Origin: Fontibacterium abundans
GTDB taxonomy: Bacteria > Pseudomonadota > Alphaproteobacteria > Pelagibacterales > Pelagibacteraceae
Assembly: GCA_965235095.1 (NCBI GenBank)
Contig: OZ249405.1
Direction: 5' to 3' (one strand)
DNA: 64,000 bases
In this document: in pieces, positions 17,980 through 26,334 of the stretch
Layout of the letters: each line of letters begins with the position of its first letter
Position numbering within the stretch: position 1 is the first letter of the stretch
Position numbers and translations under genes: made by a program
The notes under the pieces: generated by a model
The model's input: the letters and a program-made list of their open reading frames with translations, nothing else
Database searches by the model: none
Told to the model about the DNA's origin: nothing

Positions 17980-18309
17980 CTAATTTGATGGTTTAATGTA
18001 AAGATTTCCTCTTTTTCCTCTAAATATTTCATTAACCAAAGGATGTCTCACAGGCTCATTTGGGTCATCACCAACTAAATTTTGTTCTGAAACATAAGCC
18101 TCATAAGTGATCTCATCATTCTCAGCTAATAAATGATAAAAGGGCTGATCTTTTCTTGGACGTGCTGCTTTTGGAATTGATTGATACCACTCTTCTGAAT
18201 TATTAAATTGAAAATCTACATCGTAAATAACACCTCTAAAATCAAACAAACGATGTCTCACCACTTCTCCGATTGAGAATTTGGCTTTGTTTAATTTTTT
18301 TTCTAACAT
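17980..18309 (-). CDS. hspQ: Heat shock protein HspQ (YccV-like)
   Basis: Small SH3-like protein of 109 residues of the HspQ/YccV (hemimethylated-DNA-binding) family; in enterobacteria HspQ modulates Lon and binds unmethylated DnaA-related targets. Family hallmarks are FSIGEVVRHRLFDFRGVIYDVD near the N-terminus, QPFYHLLAEND and YVSEQNLVGDDPNEPVRHP. It reads leftward and lies 170 nt upstream of ccmC. Its exact role here is unknown. Confidence 0.9.
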   Translation of the reverse strand: MLEKKLNKAKFSIGEVVRHRLFDFRGVIYDVDFQFNNSEEWYQSIPKAARPRKDQPFYHLLAENDEITYEAYVSEQNLVGDDPNEPVRHPLVNEIFRGKRGNLYIKPSN

Positions 18310-18348
18310 TAAATTTAAAGTAGTGATTCTTATAAAAAATTCAATAGA

Positions 18349-19116
18349 TCACTGAATTGTGTCTAGATACATCTTAAGTCTAATTCCTTTTTTTCCTTTA
18401 GTTGTCGCATAAATTGGAAAATAGTTATCCCCAACAATTCCAAAATAAAGATCTACTTTAAACTGCTCAGGAGTATTTGGATCTCCTGGAATGTGTCCAG
18501 ATATTGGATGATAAGTTAAAATACATTTTTGTAATATTCCTTTATAATTAGAAAAAACTGAATCAAAATCTAGCTGCACATTTTCTTTCTTCATCACCAA
18601 GTAAAAAAAAATATTGCCATCAAAAACCTTGATTTTTTTATCACAATCAAGATTTTTTTTATCAAGTAAGAATAATTTTTTTACTGCAAAGATTGGATCA
18701 ATCACGCCAAAATAATCTTCTTTATTATATGGAATTTTTTTAGTTAAATCTTCATTTCGAGCTGGATCTGTTTCAAAATTAAGAACTTTTTCTCTAGAAA
18801 AATTGATTTTATTTACTCTATATTTGTTACTTGATGGCTTGTCGTAACGATACTCATACTTCCAAGTATTTTTGCTTTTATCATTAAATTCAACTTTGGA
18901 TTTTGAAAAGACTTTTACAAAAAAACCAACAATGCCTACACTTTCAGCACTAAAAGTAATTTTATTATTTATTTCATCATCAATATTAAAATTAATATCC
19001 ATAACATTTAAATTATAAGCGCGGACATCATATTTAAATTCTTTTGCTAAAGACGAATTAAAGTTTAAAATAATTGTACAAATAATTATTAAAAATTTAA
19101 TGAACAAAGGTCTCAT
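18349..19116 (-). CDS. DUF3108 periplasmic/exported protein
   Basis: Exported protein of 255 residues with a signal peptide (about 1-24, hydrophobic core LIIICTIILNF). The beta-rich remainder, with RAYNLNVMDINFN near the start, DPIFAV in the middle and a C-terminal KKGIRLKMYLD, resembles the DUF3108 family found near cell-envelope genes; its function is not established. The start codon lies inside yciB: the two genes run head to head and share 17 bases. The signal peptide needs this first ATG, so a shorter start is unlikely. Confidence 0.75.
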   Translation of the reverse strand: MRPLFIKFLIIICTIILNFNSSLAKEFKYDVRAYNLNVMDINFNIDDEINNKITFSAESVGIVGFFVKVFSKSKVEFNDKSKNTWKYEYRYDKPSSNKYRVNKINFSREKVLNFETDPARNEDLTKKIPYNKEDYFGVIDPIFAVKKLFLLDKKNLDCDKKIKVFDGNIFFYLVMKKENVQLDFDSVFSNYKGILQKCILTYHPISGHIPGDPNTPEQFKVDLYFGIVGDNYFPIYATTKGKKGIRLKMYLDTIQ

Positions 19117-19642
19117 AAAGTTTTTCTTAGATATAGGCCCGTTATTAATCTTTTTTTATTTCTATAAAAAACATGGAATGGGTTATGCAATACTTCCATT
19201 AATTATTGCAACTATTATATCGGTATTTTTTGTTTACCGAATAGATAAAAAAATTCCAACAATACCAATATTAGGTGCCGTTGTTGTTACTCTATTTGGG
19301 GGTCTTACAATTATTTTTGATAATAAAATATTTTTCTACATGAAGCCTACAATTATAAATATAATTTTTGCAGTTATTCTTTTGTACGGACAGATATTTT
19401 TAAAACAGCCTTTGTTAAAAAAATTATTTGATGGATCAATTAAAATTTCAGATGAAGGTTGGAATATTTTAAATAAACGTTGGATATATTTTTTTATTTT
19501 TTTAGCAATACTCAATGAACTTGTGTGGAGAACACAAAGCGAAGACTTTTGGGTTCAATTTAAAGTATTTGGATTGCTGCCAATAACGTTAATATTCACT
19601 ATTATGCAAGTATCACTTATTCAAAAATATAGAATTGATTAA
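19100..19642 (+). CDS. yciB: Inner-membrane septation protein YciB/IspZ
   Basis: Polytopic inner-membrane protein of 180 residues of the YciB (septation protein A) family, involved in cell-envelope integrity and division in enterobacteria. Typical features are the opening LIKFFLDIGPLLIFFYFYKKHG, five or so hydrophobic segments, and the C-terminal WRTQSEDFWVQFKVFGLLP. Its start overlaps the divergent DUF3108 start by 17 bases and no Shine-Dalgarno is visible. Its stop overlaps the following DUF2794 start (TAATG). Confidence 0.9.
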   Translation: MNKGLIKFFLDIGPLLIFFYFYKKHGMGYAILPLIIATIISVFFVYRIDKKIPTIPILGAVVVTLFGGLTIIFDNKIFFYMKPTIINIIFAVILLYGQIFLKQPLLKKLFDGSIKISDEGWNILNKRWIYFFIFLAILNELVWRTQSEDFWVQFKVFGLLPITLIFTIMQVSLIQKYRID

Positions 19643-19986
19643 TGAAATTTCATTTAATTAAAAATAACAATCTTAATAAAGAAAACTTTTTTAATAAAAA
19701 AGAACTTCAAGAAATTTTAAATCTTTACGGTTCAATGGTCTCTGTTGGGGAGTGGAAAGATTATGGAATTTATATGAGCAAAACTATGATTAGTTTTGAG
19801 ATCTATAGAAAAGCAACCGAGAACCCTCTGTTTCAAATATTAAAAAAACTTAATCAAAAAGATAAAAATAAATATCAATTAAAAGATGCGAACGGTTTAA
19901 TAATTAAAAGTTCTGATAATTTAAGCTCTATATTAAAAATTATTTCAAAAAAACATTCTGCCAAATATTTAAAAGTTATAAAGTAA
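19642..19986 (+). CDS. DUF2794 protein
   Basis: Protein of 114 residues, soluble, function unknown. The central FNKKELQEILNLYGSMVSVGEWKDYGIYMSK segment (split here over about residues 17-47) is the characteristic part of alphaproteobacterial DUF2794 proteins. It overlaps the yciB stop by one base and is followed after one nucleotide by the DUF2256 gene, so yciB-DUF2794-DUF2256 form a rightward unit. Confidence 0.8.
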   Translation: MKFHLIKNNNLNKENFFNKKELQEILNLYGSMVSVGEWKDYGIYMSKTMISFEIYRKATENPLFQILKKLNQKDKNKYQLKDANGLIIKSSDNLSSILKIISKKHSAKYLKVIK

Positions 19987-19987
19987 C

Positions 19988-20140
19988 TTGAGAAAAAAAA
20001 ATCAATTACCAAAAAAGATTTGTATTAATTGTAACAGAGAGTTTCTGTGGAGAAAAAAATGGGAAAAAAATTGGAATTTCGTTAAATATTGCTCTAAAAA
20101 ATGCTCACGAAGTTATAGCCCCGAATACACGGGGCTATAA
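19988..20140 (+). CDS. DUF2256 zinc-finger-like small protein
   Basis: A 50-residue protein starting at TTG (19988), one nucleotide after the DUF2794 stop. It reads KICINCNREFLWRKKWEKNW then VKYCSKKCSRSY: two CxxC-like pairs (C12/C15 and C35/C39) around a WRKKW core, the hallmark of DUF2256, a presumed small metal-binding protein of unknown function. The last nine codons and the stop lie inside a perfect hairpin. Its start is inferred from reading frame and spacing. Confidence 0.8.
   Translation: MRKKNQLPKKICINCNREFLWRKKWEKNWNFVKYCSKKCSRSYSPEYTGL
20113..20140. terminator. Hairpin overlapping the 3' end of the DUF2256 gene
   Basis: Perfect 11-bp stem, TTATAGCCCCG (20113-20123) / CGGGGCTATAA (20130-20140), loop AATACA. 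It sits between convergent transcription units and could serve both, since it is symmetrical, although no long T run follows on either strand. The final TAA of the stem is the DUF2256 stop codon. Confidence 0.8.
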
Positions 20141-20152
20141 AAAATATATTAA

Positions 20153-20908
20153 TTAGTCTCTTCTTTGTCCGAAGAATCTTAACAACATTACAAAAAGGTT
20201 AATAAAATCTAAATAAAGCGTTAAAGCGCCCATAATAGATTTTTTAGCCATTGTCTCTGAATCTCCGCCATCAAAATACATGTCCTTAATTTTTTGTGTG
20301 TCATAAGCAGTCAGACCAACAAAAATTATAACTCCAAGTAATGAAACGATAAATTCAAGTTGTGTAGATTTAAGAAAAATATTTACGATTGAAGCAATGA
20401 TGATTCCAATTAAACCCATCATTAAAAATGATCCAAGTTTAGTTAAATCAGTTTTTGTTGTGTAACCGTAAATACTCATTGTAGCAAAAGTTGCTGCAGT
20501 AATAAAAAATACTCGAGCAATACTCGCTCCAACATAAACCATGAATATCGAAGAAAGTGATGCACCCATTAATCCTGCGAACACCCAAAATAATGTTTGA
20601 GCTTTTGATGCACTCATTTTTGCAAGTCCAAAACTCATCCACAACACGATACCCAATGGAGCAAAAGCTATTACCCACATTAATGGAGAATTATAAATTG
20701 CATTACCTAAATTAGTTAGGCCAGTGATTGAACCGGCTTCATTTGTAACTACAGAATATTTAAATAAAAATAACGCTACAAAACCTGTCAGCAGAATACC
20801 TGTTGCCATATAATTGTAGATCTTCAACATGTAGGATCTAAGGCCCTGATCTATGGCACCCGATTCCGCACGTGTCGTAGCTCTTGTTTGACCATACTTT
20901 AAGTTCAT
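20153..20908 (-). CDS. Bax inhibitor-1/YccA family membrane protein
   Basis: Seven-helix inner-membrane protein of the BI-1 (UPF0005) family, 251 residues from the chosen start; family members are pH-sensitive calcium leak channels or FtsH-associated proteins. Visible features are GLRSYMLKIYNYMATGILLTG at the first helix, repeated GL-rich helices and the C-terminal GALTLYLDFINLFVMLLRFFG. An upstream ATG at 20941 would add 11 residues, but the ATG at 20908 (MNLKYGQ) after an AAAAAAGAA stretch matches the family better. Convergent with the DUF2256 gene across the hairpin. Confidence 0.88.
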   Translation of the reverse strand: MNLKYGQTRATTRAESGAIDQGLRSYMLKIYNYMATGILLTGFVALFLFKYSVVTNEAGSITGLTNLGNAIYNSPLMWVIAFAPLGIVLWMSFGLAKMSASKAQTLFWVFAGLMGASLSSIFMVYVGASIARVFFITAATFATMSIYGYTTKTDLTKLGSFLMMGLIGIIIASIVNIFLKSTQLEFIVSLLGVIIFVGLTAYDTQKIKDMYFDGGDSETMAKKSIMGALTLYLDFINLFVMLLRFFGQRRD

Positions 20909-21015
20909 TTCTTTTTTACCTATATGTTTGTTTGACCACATACATAATATTAAATTATGTTCATTTCAAGAAGCTTAAAAAAAGGCTATTCCATTATCTT
21001 TTTAGAAATAAAAAT

Positions 21016-22065
21016 ATGAAATTTAATAAAATACCAAATACTGATTTAAGCGTTAGCCAAATTTGTCTTGGCACAATGACGTGGGGTTCTATGCAAAACA
21101 CTGAACAAGATGGTTTTGAGCAAATGGACTATGCCGTTTCAAAAGGAATTAATTTTTTTGATACCGCTGAATTGTATTCAATACCACCTACAAAAGACAC
21201 GTGCGGTGCAACAAGTAGAATTATTGCAAATTGGTTAAAAAAAACAAAAAAAAGAGATGAAATTATTATTGCAGATAAAGTAACGGGTAGATCTGGAATG
21301 AACTGGATTAGACCAGGCGAAAATGAAACTCGATTAAATAAAAAACAAATAAATACTGCAATCGACAATAGTTTAAAAAATCTACAAATTGATCACGTTG
21401 ATATTTATCAACTGCACTGGCCTGATAGACCTTTAAATGTATTCGGTGGACTTGAATACGAACATACAGAAACTGATGATGTGGTGCCTATTCTTGAAAC
21501 GATGGAAGCAATGGCTTCTTTAATTAAGGCTGGAAAAATAAAATATTACGGACTTTCTAATGAAACTCCTTGGGGTACAAGCCAGTACATAAAACTTGCT
21601 GAAAAACATAATATTCCAAAGCCTATAACAATTCAGAATCCATACAGTCTTATTAATAGAAGTTATGAAATTGGTCTTTCAGAGATTTCAATTAGAGAAA
21701 AAATTGGATTACTTGCGTACTCTCCTTTGGGTGGAGGCCATTTAACTGGAAAATATTTAGGCGGCAAAAAACCTGCGGGAACTAGGGAAGTGTTGTGGGG
21801 AAATAGATTTGATAGATACAGAACTCGAAATACAGAACCTGCGGTTAAAGCATATTATGAGGTTGCAAAGAAACACAATATTGATCCTGCACAAATGGCA
21901 ATTCAATTTTGTATTATTCAAAAATTTGTAACCTCAACGATTATTGGCGCAACATCAATGGAGCAGTTAAAGAAAAATATTGATAGTATTGATCTGTCAC
22001 TAACTAATGATGTAATAAAAGACATTAATAATGTTCAATTAATATATTCAAACCCATGTCCTTAA
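21016..22065 (+). CDS. Aldo/keto reductase, Tas-like
   Basis: NADP-dependent aldo/keto reductase of 349 residues closely resembling E. coli Tas along its whole length: VSQICLGTMTWGSMQ, FFDTAELYSIPP (catalytic Asp and Tyr), ADKVTGRSG (Lys), VDIYQLHWPDRP (His), and TIQNPYSLINRSYEIGL. E. coli Tas complements tyrosine auxotrophy, but its true substrate is unclear. Extra in-frame ATG at 20884 would add 44 unrelated residues and is rejected. Its last ten bases overlap the next gene. Confidence 0.88.
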   Translation: MKFNKIPNTDLSVSQICLGTMTWGSMQNTEQDGFEQMDYAVSKGINFFDTAELYSIPPTKDTCGATSRIIANWLKKTKKRDEIIIADKVTGRSGMNWIRPGENETRLNKKQINTAIDNSLKNLQIDHVDIYQLHWPDRPLNVFGGLEYEHTETDDVVPILETMEAMASLIKAGKIKYYGLSNETPWGTSQYIKLAEKHNIPKPITIQNPYSLINRSYEIGLSEISIREKIGLLAYSPLGGGHLTGKYLGGKKPAGTREVLWGNRFDRYRTRNTEPAVKAYYEVAKKHNIDPAQMAIQFCIIQKFVTSTIIGATSMEQLKKNIDSIDLSLTNDVIKDINNVQLIYSNPCP

Positions 22066-22568
22066 GAGTTTTATTTTTTTCTATAATTTGTCTTTTGTCT
22101 TTTGAACAAAAAATATTTGCTCAAATTAAACTAGATGGACAATTTAAAAACTGGACTGCCCAGAATACTAATATTAACGGTCAGCAAGTTTGTTATGCCG
22201 TATCAAGTCCTGTGGCCTCTGAACCAAAAAATCTTAATAGAGCAGAATCTAGAATTTTTGTAAGTTTTAGACCCAATGACAAAATACAAAACGAGATAAG
22301 CGTTACAAGCGGTTATAATTATAAAACATCTTCTCAAGTAAATTTTGCTATTGATAAAAAAGAATTCAAATTTGAAACTGAAGATAACTTTGCTTGGCTT
22401 TCGAAATATGAAGAAGAAATTTCACTGATAGAACTAATGAAAAAATCTACCCAAGCTAAAGTCAGTGCTATCTCAGCTAGAGGTACCAGAACTACCGATA
22501 CCTTCTCATTAAATGGATTTAGTGATGCACATGAAGCTGCTAAAAAGAAATGTAATTTCAGTTCATAA
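22056..22568 (+). CDS. Exported IalB-like (invasion-associated locus B) protein
   Basis: Secreted protein of 170 residues with a signal peptide (about 1-22, SIICLLSFEQKIFAQ). The mature part, opening with LDGQFKNWTAQ, continuing with ESRIFVSFRP, and ending in SARGTRTTDTFSLNGFSDA and a terminal Cys, matches the IalB family pattern, including the paired cysteines (C46 and C167). The family is widespread in non-pathogenic alphaproteobacteria, so no virulence role should be read into the name. It overlaps the aldo/keto reductase by ten bases and precedes argG by three. Confidence 0.75.
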   Translation: MSLRVLFFSIICLLSFEQKIFAQIKLDGQFKNWTAQNTNINGQQVCYAVSSPVASEPKNLNRAESRIFVSFRPNDKIQNEISVTSGYNYKTSSQVNFAIDKKEFKFETEDNFAWLSKYEEEISLIELMKKSTQAKVSAISARGTRTTDTFSLNGFSDAHEAAKKKCNFSS

Positions 22569-22571
22569 ATA

Positions 22572-23762
22572 ATGGGAAAAAAAGTTAAAAAAATTGTTTT
22601 AGCTTATTCTGGTGGTCTTGATACTTCTGTAATTTTACGTTGGTTACAAGAAAACTATCATGCAGAAATTATTGCTTACACCGCAGATCTTGGACAAGAA
22701 ATAGATAGAAAAAAAATAATTAGAAACGCAACAAATCTTGGCGTTAAAAATATTGTCATCGAGGATCTAAAAGATGTTTTTGTGAAAGATTATATTTTTC
22801 CAATGATTAGAGGTAATGCTTTGTATGAAGGTATTTATTTACTAGGCACTTCTATCGCTCGACCTCTTATTGCAAAACGTCAAATTCAAATTGCTAAAAA
22901 ATTTAAAGCAGATGCCGTATCACATGGATCAACAGGAAAAGGTAATGATCAGGTAAGGTTTGAACTTGCTTATTACTATTTTAATCCAAAAATTAAAATT
23001 ATCGCACCATGGCGTGATTGGGACTTTGCATCAAGAAGCGATCTAATTAAATATGCCAATAAAAATAATATTCCTGTGCCGAGTGACAAAAAAGGAGCTC
23101 CTCCATTTTCTGTAGATGACAATTTATTTCACACTTCAACTGAAGGTAAAATTTTAGAAGATCCATCAAAACAGGCGCCAGAATTTATTTTCCAAAGAAC
23201 AGTTTCTCCTGAGAAGGCTCCAAATAAACCATCTTATGTGACTATTGGTTTTAAAAATGGCGATCCAATTAGTATTAACAATAAAAAATGTTCTCCAAGT
23301 AAATTACTTTCTCTTTTAAATAATATTGGCGGCAAGAATGGAGTGGGCAGAGTGGATCTTGTTGAGAATAGATTTATTGGAATAAAATCTCGTGGTGTTT
23401 ACGAAACTCCTGGCGGAACTATTCTTTTATTTGCCCATAGAGCCATAGAGTCTCTTACTTTAGATAAGGAAACTGCTCATAAAAAAGATGCTGTTATGTC
23501 TAGATTTGCAGAATTAATTTACAATGGATTTTGGTATTCAAAAGAAAGATTAAAATTACAAAAAATTATTGATCAAAAGAGATCTCGAGTTCAAGGAACC
23601 GTTAAGTTAAAAATTTATAAAGGAAATGTAAGCATTGTTTCAAGGATTTCTGATAAAAGTATTTACTCTATGAAAAATGTTTCTTTTGAAGAAAATAAAA
23701 CTTTTAATAAAAAAAGAGTAGAAAATTTTATTAAAAAAAATGCTCGCTTACTTAGAAAATAA
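22572..23762 (+). CDS. argG: Argininosuccinate synthase
   Basis: Joins citrulline and aspartate with ATP to form argininosuccinate in arginine biosynthesis. The ATP pyrophosphatase loop YSGGLDTSVIL is at residues ~11-21, followed by ADLGQE, the SHGSTGKGNDQVRFE segment near 118-132 and FSVDDNLFHTSTEGKILE. At 396 residues it is full length. Three bases after the IalB-like gene; convergent with folD with no gap at all. Confidence 0.97.
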   Translation: MGKKVKKIVLAYSGGLDTSVILRWLQENYHAEIIAYTADLGQEIDRKKIIRNATNLGVKNIVIEDLKDVFVKDYIFPMIRGNALYEGIYLLGTSIARPLIAKRQIQIAKKFKADAVSHGSTGKGNDQVRFELAYYYFNPKIKIIAPWRDWDFASRSDLIKYANKNNIPVPSDKKGAPPFSVDDNLFHTSTEGKILEDPSKQAPEFIFQRTVSPEKAPNKPSYVTIGFKNGDPISINNKKCSPSKLLSLLNNIGGKNGVGRVDLVENRFIGIKSRGVYETPGGTILLFAHRAIESLTLDKETAHKKDAVMSRFAELIYNGFWYSKERLKLQKIIDQKRSRVQGTVKLKIYKGNVSIVSRISDKSIYSMKNVSFEENKTFNKKRVENFIKKNARLLRK

Positions 23763-24614
23763 TTAATTAATATTCTTAAAAGCTTTTAAAGTATTATTTA
23801 AAAGACACGCAATTGTTACAGGACCAACACCCCCTGGTACAGGCGTGATAGCTTTGGCTTTTTTAACTACAGATTTAAATTCAACGTCCCCTACTATTTT
23901 ATAACCTTTTTCCTTTTCAACTCTGTTAATACCCACATCAATTACAATAGCTCCTTTTTTTACCCAGTCACCTTTAACTAAATTTGCTTTGCCTACTGCT
24001 GCAACAACAATGTCAGCTTTTTTACATAATTCTTTTAAATTTTTTGTTTTGGAATGCCCAATAGTAACTGTGCAATCTTCTTTTAATAATAATTGGGCCA
24101 TGGGCTTACCATTTAAATTAGATCTACCAATAATAAGTGCGTTGAGACCTGCTAAATTTTTTCTAACACTCTTAATCATCAGATAACATCCAAGGGGAGT
24201 GCAAGGAACTAAGGCATCTTTTCCTGAAGATAAATTTCCAACATTAATTGGATGAAAGCCATCTACATCTTTTCTTGGATCAATCTCTTCAATAATTTTA
24301 TGACCATTAATATGATTGGGTAAAGGCAACTGCACTAATATCCCGTGAATTTTTTTGTCTTTATTTAGTTTCCTAATAACTGAAATCAATTTCGTCTCTG
24401 AAATAGAGCTTTTAAATCTCAAAACCTTAGAATTAATGCCAACCTCTTTTGCCGATACTTCTTTATTTCTAACATAAATCTCGCTTGGAGTATGGTTACC
24501 AACAAGAATAACGGTAAGTCCTGGCGTTAATTTTCTTTTATTTTTTATAAATTGAATTTCGTTTTTAATCTTACTTCGTAAATTTTGAGCAAATTTTTTT
24601 CCATCTATAATCAC
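23763..24614 (-). CDS. folD: Methylenetetrahydrofolate dehydrogenase/cyclohydrolase FolD
   Basis: Bifunctional folate enzyme converting 5,10-methylene-THF to 10-formyl-THF with NADP. Signatures are VGNHTPSEIYVRNKEVSAKEVG with the catalytic Lys of the first motif, GILVQLPLPNH, and PVPGGVGPVTIACLLNNT at the C-terminus; the Rossmann segment NALIIGRSNLNGKPMAQLL lies mid-protein. 283 residues, normal. Its stop abuts the argG stop; hemD follows upstream by 11 nt in the same direction. Confidence 0.96.
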   Translation of the reverse strand: MIIDGKKFAQNLRSKIKNEIQFIKNKRKLTPGLTVILVGNHTPSEIYVRNKEVSAKEVGINSKVLRFKSSISETKLISVIRKLNKDKKIHGILVQLPLPNHINGHKIIEEIDPRKDVDGFHPINVGNLSSGKDALVPCTPLGCYLMIKSVRKNLAGLNALIIGRSNLNGKPMAQLLLKEDCTVTIGHSKTKNLKELCKKADIVVAAVGKANLVKGDWVKKGAIVIDVGINRVEKEKGYKIVGDVEFKSVVKKAKAITPVPGGVGPVTIACLLNNTLKAFKNIN

Positions 24615-24625
24615 TAAAAATCCTT

Positions 24626-25318
24626 TTATAATAATGATAACTCTTCTTCACCTGGTGAAAAAATTTTAATTCTTTTCCACTTCAATCTTTTTAAAGTATT
24701 TGCAACGTTAATGCTAATACAATTCAAACTACAATTCTCTAGTTCATTTGCAATCTTATGATTCAAAAGTATCTTCAGCAATTGATCCGCAGCTCTCTTT
24801 GAATAAACAAAAATAACATCAACTAGCTTATTTTTTAAATCTTCAATTAACTGATGATCAATATTTAAATTAGGTTCTGCGGTATAGTTGGTAGCGCTTT
24901 TTAAATTATATCCTTGTTTTTTAAAGTCTTCTTCTAAATCATTAGAAACGAATTCTCCCCTAACATAAATAAAATTTTCTTTAGCCTTGTCACAGCTTTT
25001 GAAAATAAGATCACGAAGTTCGATATAGTTTCCTCCTGCACTTACAATATTTAAAAATCCAATTTTCTTTGCAATCTCAGCCGTCTCGTCACCAACACAA
25101 AAGCATTTGAGGTGATTAATGTTTTTTATATTTTTTAAATTCTGAACAGCGTTAGAGCTCGTAAAGATAACTGCAGTAAAATCTTTGAAATTAATATCAG
25201 GAATTATTATTGGTTTTATATTTAGAATTGAAAAATTAGTAACTCGATGACCCTTGGCGGTAAATTTTTTAATTAAAATTTCAGAACTATTCTGACTTTT
25301 TGTGAATAGTATGTGCAA
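24626..25318 (-). CDS. hemD: Uroporphyrinogen-III synthase HemD
   Basis: Closes hydroxymethylbilane to uroporphyrinogen III in haem synthesis. The family is very divergent; support comes from the LHILFTKSQNSSEILIKKFTA start, the two-lobed alternating alpha/beta pattern, AVIFTSSNAVQNL and VYSKRAADQLL (the family's Ser/Asn-rich motifs), and position directly after hemC. An ATG at 25381 would give 251 residues with a 95-base overlap into hemC and an atypical N-terminus; the TTG at 25318 gives 230 residues, a 32-base overlap and the usual HemD opening, so I prefer it. Confidence 0.82.
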   Translation of the reverse strand: MHILFTKSQNSSEILIKKFTAKGHRVTNFSILNIKPIIIPDINFKDFTAVIFTSSNAVQNLKNIKNINHLKCFCVGDETAEIAKKIGFLNIVSAGGNYIELRDLIFKSCDKAKENFIYVRGEFVSNDLEEDFKKQGYNLKSATNYTAEPNLNIDHQLIEDLKNKLVDVIFVYSKRAADQLLKILLNHKIANELENCSLNCISINVANTLKRLKWKRIKIFSPGEEELSLL

Positions 25319-26258
25319 GTTTTGTCTCCGAAATAATAAAATCGTCTCCAGCTTTAGATAAAATTTCTTCAGCCACATCAATTCCTATACTTTTTGCTTT
25401 TTCTGCGATTCCAGTTTTGTGCGCTCTAAAAGATTTTGCGCCATCTAAAGATAATAATTCTGCCTGCAAAAATAATTCCCCTTCATCATTAATAATGGCG
25501 TTAGCTCCAACTGGTGTATCACACGCGCCATTTAAAACTTCTAATAAAGAACGCTCTGCTTCTGCTAAAATTTGTGTTTCTTTATCATTTACGACTTTTA
25601 ACATCTCTTTAATTTCTAAATCTTCATCTCTGCATTGAACAGTTATAATTCCTTGCCCAGCAGAAGGAATAATCACATCTTTTTCAAAGTATTGTTTTAC
25701 CTCCGAATGAAATCCAAGTCTTTTTAGCCCCGATGCCGCAAGGACAATTGAATCAAAAATTCCCTCTTTCATTTTGTTTATTCTGGTATCGATATTTCCT
25801 CTCATTGGAATAATTTTTAAGTCATCTCTTAATCTTTTTAATTGAGCAAATCGTCTAACTGAGGAAGTTCCAATAGTAGAACCTGGTTTTAAATTTGCAA
25901 ATGAACTTGCAACGGGAGATAAAAATGCATCTCGTTCGTCTGTTCTTTTTAAGAAACAAGCTAGCGATAGTTTGCTTGGTGAAAAAGTTGGTACATCTTT
26001 AAGAGAATGAACCGCAACATCAATTGACCTTTCAAGCAAACATTCTTCGAGTTCTTTGACAAAGAGTCCTTTGCCACCCATCATTCCTAAATTTTCAGTT
26101 TTAAATTTATCTCCTGATGTTTTGATGATCTTAATAATCAATTGCTCAGATTTGACTTCTGGATAAGCAAGCAACAGCTCATCTCTAAAATGTTCTGTTT
26201 GTGCAAGCGATAATCTACTGCCTCTAGTGCCAATAATAATTTTTCTATTTCTTAACAT
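25287..26258 (-). CDS. hemC: Hydroxymethylbilane synthase HemC
   Basis: Polymerises four porphobilinogen molecules into hydroxymethylbilane. Motifs: IGTRGSRLSLAQT at the start, HSLKDVP, GTSSVRR, MRGNIDTRINK, and GACDTPVGANA whose cysteine carries the dipyrromethane cofactor. 323 residues, full length. Divergent from tsaD; between the two starts (26259-26334) are two short hairpins, ATAACA-TGTTAT (26271-26285) and TCGCTA-TAGCGA (26292-26310), which may be regulatory. Confidence 0.96.
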   Translation of the reverse strand: MLRNRKIIIGTRGSRLSLAQTEHFRDELLLAYPEVKSEQLIIKIIKTSGDKFKTENLGMMGGKGLFVKELEECLLERSIDVAVHSLKDVPTFSPSKLSLACFLKRTDERDAFLSPVASSFANLKPGSTIGTSSVRRFAQLKRLRDDLKIIPMRGNIDTRINKMKEGIFDSIVLAASGLKRLGFHSEVKQYFEKDVIIPSAGQGIITVQCRDEDLEIKEMLKVVNDKETQILAEAERSLLEVLNGACDTPVGANAIINDEGELFLQAELLSLDGAKSFRAHKTGIAEKAKSIGIDVAEEILSKAGDDFIISETKLAHTIHKKSE

Positions 26259-26334
26259 TTTGCTGATTTAATAACATTTTGTTATATATTATCGCTACTT
26301 TTTATAGCGACAGGTGATCACACTCAATACATCT

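Noticed and set aside
20884..21015. N-terminal extension of the Tas-like reductase
   Set aside because: Adds 44 hydrophobic and basic residues absent from the family and runs into the divergent gene.
22056..22568. IalB-like protein as a virulence factor
   Set aside because: The family is common in free-living alphaproteobacteria and the neighbours are biosynthetic genes.
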